Assembly (NCBI GenBank): GCA_041596215.1
Contig: JBFHIZ010000058.1
Location: forward strand, 1 to 7,275
DNA length: 7,275 nt
Origin: JBFHIZ01 sp041596215
GTDB lineage: Bacteria > Bacillota > Clostridia > Lachnospirales > Lachnospiraceae
Direction of reading: 5' to 3'
Part shown: positions 5,743 to 7,275 of the stretch, one piece after another
Layout of the letters: the number at the start of each line of letters is the position of its first letter
How positions within the stretch are numbered: position 1 is the stretch's first letter
Position numbers and translations under genes: made by a program
Notes under the pieces: generated by a model
Seen by the model: the letters and a program-made list of their open reading frames with translations, nothing else
Told to the model about the DNA's origin: nothing
The model's database searches: none

Positions 5743-5766
5743 TAAAATATATTTTTATAAATAGTA

Positions 5767-5815
5767 TTGACAAATGGACAAACCTTATTTATACTGATAT
5801 CATAGTAAACATATA
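5767..5815 (+). promoter_or_regulatory. cysK-mnmA promoter and Rrf2-type operator box
   Basis: A near-perfect sigma-A promoter is present: TTGACA (5767-5772), 17 nt, TATACT (5790-5795). Immediately downstream, over the expected start of transcription, lies TCATAGTAAACATATA (5800-5815), identical at 15 of 16 positions to the box in the Rrf2 promoter. The placement fits repression by blocking initiation. About 80 nt of untranslated leader follow before the cysK ATG. I saw no T-box or S-box signature in it. Confidence 0.78.
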
Positions 5816-5884
5816 TGAATTATAAGTAATAGAAAAATTACGAAATCAAAATTAAAAATAATTATCTGAAAGGTGGTAAATATA

Positions 5885-6817
5885 ATGTCTGAGATTAAAA
5901 AAAGTTTCACCGAACTTATCGGTAATACACCAGTGTTAGAACTTACAAATATGGAGAAGAATAATGGCATAGCAGCGAAAATAATTGCAAAGTTAGAATA
6001 TCTTAATCCAGCTGGAAGCGTAAAAGATAGAATTGCAAAAGCAATGATTGAGGATGCTGAAGCAAGAGGGTTATTAAAACCGGATTCCGTTATTATCGAA
6101 CCAACAAGTGGAAATACTGGGATTGGTTTAGCAGCAGTAGCAGCGGCAAAAGGTTATGCTGTTATTCTCACAATGCCAGAAACAATGAGCATTGAACGAC
6201 GAAATCTATTAAAAGCATATGGAGCGCAAATTGTTTTGACTGAAGGAGCGCTTGGGATGAAGGGTGCGATTACAAAGGCAAAAGAGTTGGCGGATACAAC
6301 GCCAAATAGTGTGATTCCAGGGCAATTTGATAATCCAGCAAATCCAGCAATTCATAAAGCAACAACAGGGCCAGAAATTTGGACTCAAACAAATGGTGCA
6401 GTTGATATATTTGTTGCAGGCGTTGGCACGGGAGGAACGATAACTGGGGTTGGAGAATATTTGAAATCAAAAAACCCAAAAGTGCAGGTTGTTGCAGTGG
6501 AACCAGTTGGTTCGCCGGCCTTATCGGAAGGGAAAGCAGGTCCTCATAAAATTCAAGGGATTGGAGCTGGGTTTGTTCCGAGTGTATTAAATACAACTAT
6601 ATATGACGAAATCATACAAGTGGAAAATGAGGATGCCTTTAAAGTTGGGAAAGAGATTGCGCGTAGCGAAGGTATCCTGGTAGGAATTTCAGCAGGAGCA
6701 GCAACGTGGGCTGCGATGGAAATTGGAAAACGTCCTGAAAATGCAGGGAAAAATATTGTTGTTGTGCTTCCTGATACAGGAGATAGATATTTGTCTACTC
6801 CATTATTTACAGAATAG
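5885..6817 (+). CDS. cysK: Cysteine synthase (O-acetylserine sulfhydrylase)
   Basis: This is a PLP-dependent enzyme making cysteine from O-acetylserine and sulfide. From ATG 5885 it has 310 residues, the normal CysK length. Key sites are TELIGNTPVLEL (9-20), the PLP lysine K47 in NPAGSVKDR (41-49), the substrate loop PTSGNTG (73-79), the phosphate-binding GTGGT (181-185), and S269 in GISAGA, which contacts the PLP ring. The ATG at 5885 is chosen over GTG 5873 because AAAGGTGG (5869-5876), eight nt before the ATG, is the ribosome binding site and contains that GTG. The mnmA start follows 12 nt after the stop, indicating an operon. CysK of the A type often partners with CymR-like Rrf2 proteins in Bacillota, which fits the neighbour upstream. 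Confidence 0.95.
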   Translation: MSEIKKSFTELIGNTPVLELTNMEKNNGIAAKIIAKLEYLNPAGSVKDRIAKAMIEDAEARGLLKPDSVIIEPTSGNTGIGLAAVAAAKGYAVILTMPETMSIERRNLLKAYGAQIVLTEGALGMKGAITKAKELADTTPNSVIPGQFDNPANPAIHKATTGPEIWTQTNGAVDIFVAGVGTGGTITGVGEYLKSKNPKVQVVAVEPVGSPALSEGKAGPHKIQGIGAGFVPSVLNTTIYDEIIQVENEDAFKVGKEIARSEGILVGISAGAATWAAMEIGKRPENAGKNIVVVLPDTGDRYLSTPLFTE

Positions 6818-6829
6818 GTAAAGAAATTT

Positions 6830-7275
6830 ATGAATAAAAAAATTCTGATTGCAATGAGCGGCGGAGTGGATAGTTCCGTCGCAGCATTTATTATAAAACA
6901 AGAAGGACATGATACTACAGGTATGACTATGAAGTTATTTGATAATGACGGAGTTTCCATTTGTCATGAAAAGTCATGCTGTTCCTTAGAGGATATTGAA
7001 GACGCACGAAGTGTTGCGCGCCGCCTTGGGATTCCTTATTATGTCTATAATTTTAAAGATCGTTTTAAAGAAAACGTAATCGATCGATTTGTTGGGGCGT
7101 ATACGAGTGGTTCTACACCGAATCCATGTATCGATTGCAATCGTTATATTAAATTTGAAGAACTTATGCGCCGAGCAATGGTATTAAACTTTGATTACGT
7201 TGTTACTGGACATTATGCAGTCATTGAAAAGGATGAGCAAAGTGGAAGGTACTTTCTTAAAAAAGCAGTGGACGA
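6830..7275 (+). CDS. mnmA: tRNA 2-thiouridine(34) synthase MnmA, 5' part (runs off window)
   Basis: This PP-loop enzyme activates U34 of tRNA-Glu, Lys and Gln with ATP and replaces O2 by sulfur. The frame is open to the window edge, giving 148 codons. MNKKILIAMSGGVDSSVAA has the PP-loop SGGVDSS (10-16). LEDIEDARSVARRLGIPYYV (53-72) and TPNPCIDCNRYIKFEEL (96-112) follow, then VVTGHYA. C103 aligns with the catalytic Cys of E. coli MnmA (NPDxxCN), and C100 makes the motif NPCxxCN. C45, C50 and C51 are also present. The second catalytic cysteine expected near residue 200 lies outside the window. The only ribosome binding site is a weak AGG at the cysK stop, so translation may be coupled to cysK. 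No iscS precedes it, unlike the cymR-iscS-mnmA order of Bacillus. Confidence 0.93.
   Translation, partial: MNKKILIAMSGGVDSSVAAFIIKQEGHDTTGMTMKLFDNDGVSICHEKSCCSLEDIEDARSVARRLGIPYYVYNFKDRFKENVIDRFVGAYTSGSTPNPCIDCNRYIKFEELMRRAMVLNFDYVVTGHYAVIEKDEQSGRYFLKKAVD

Noticed and set aside
5406..5773. Antisense open frames over the Rrf2 gene
   Set aside because: They are shadows of the Rrf2 reading frame, with no ribosome binding site and no recognisable domain.
5873..5887. GTG at 5873 as the cysK start, adding four residues
   Set aside because: The GTG lies within AAAGGTGG, the ribosome binding site for ATG 5885, and CysK proteins normally begin close to the resulting MSEIKKSFTELIGNTP.
6270..6960. Antisense open frames over cysK and mnmA (6270-6596 and 6553-6960)
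   Set aside because: They lie opposite highly conserved coding sequence, lack ribosome binding sites and have low-complexity Leu/Ser/Pro-rich translations.
67..7275. A functional link between the tRNA-Glu/tRNA-Cys pair and the cysK-mnmA operon
   Set aside because: Both themes match biochemically (MnmA substrate, cysteine supply), but they are more than 5 kb apart with opposing transcription between them, so co-location is probably chance.

Overview
The window is AT-rich, with short intergenic gaps, strong AGGAGG-type ribosome binding sites and TTGACA/TATAAT-type promoters. It carries two tRNA genes without an encoded CCA end. These traits, with a zf-HC2 anti-sigma/ECF pair, an Rrf2-cysK-mnmA gene order and an ISLre2-type transposase remnant, point to a low-GC Bacillota chromosome, most likely an anaerobic Clostridia/Lachnospiraceae-type organism. 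The species cannot be named from the sequence alone.

Layout. (1) Positions 67-343 hold tRNA-Glu(UUC), an intergenic hairpin, tRNA-Cys(GCA) and a strong intrinsic terminator. (2) Positions 344-1177 are a decayed stretch with no intact gene except possibly a 48-codon ORF. It contains the 5' end of a dead ISLre2-family transposase (nonsense codon at position 25, truncated at codon 79) preceded by a long inverted repeat. (3) Positions 1178-2260 hold two rightward genes, a VOC/glyoxalase-fold protein and a class I SAM methyltransferase. (4) Positions 3695-2291 form a leftward operon of an ECF sigma factor and a membrane zinc-finger anti-sigma factor, overlapping by 8 nt and preceded by a candidate autoregulatory ECF-type promoter. 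(5) Positions 3845-5085 hold a Prx6-type peroxiredoxin (leftward, with terminator) divergent from an HxlR-like winged-helix regulator. A long palindrome in their shared intergenic region covers the likely promoters. (6) Positions 5250-7275 form a rightward sulfur block: an Rrf2 regulator with three IscR-like cysteines, cysteine synthase, and the start of mnmA, which runs off the window.

How the genes fit together. The right half reads as a thiol, sulfur and peroxide module. The peroxiredoxin is probably controlled by its divergent regulator. The Rrf2 protein probably controls itself and cysK-mnmA, because a nearly identical 16-bp box (15/16) sits in both promoters. MnmA thiolates U34 of tRNA-Glu, Lys and Gln (UUN anticodons), and no cysteine desulfurase gene lies in the visible part of the operon. 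The left half (VOC, methyltransferase, ECF system) looks like accessory stress functions and shows no clear link to the sulfur block.

No wholly new system is evident. The most useful leads are the shared Rrf2 box, the NPCxxCN-type MnmA next to cysK, the prx/HxlR palindrome and the ECF-type promoter.
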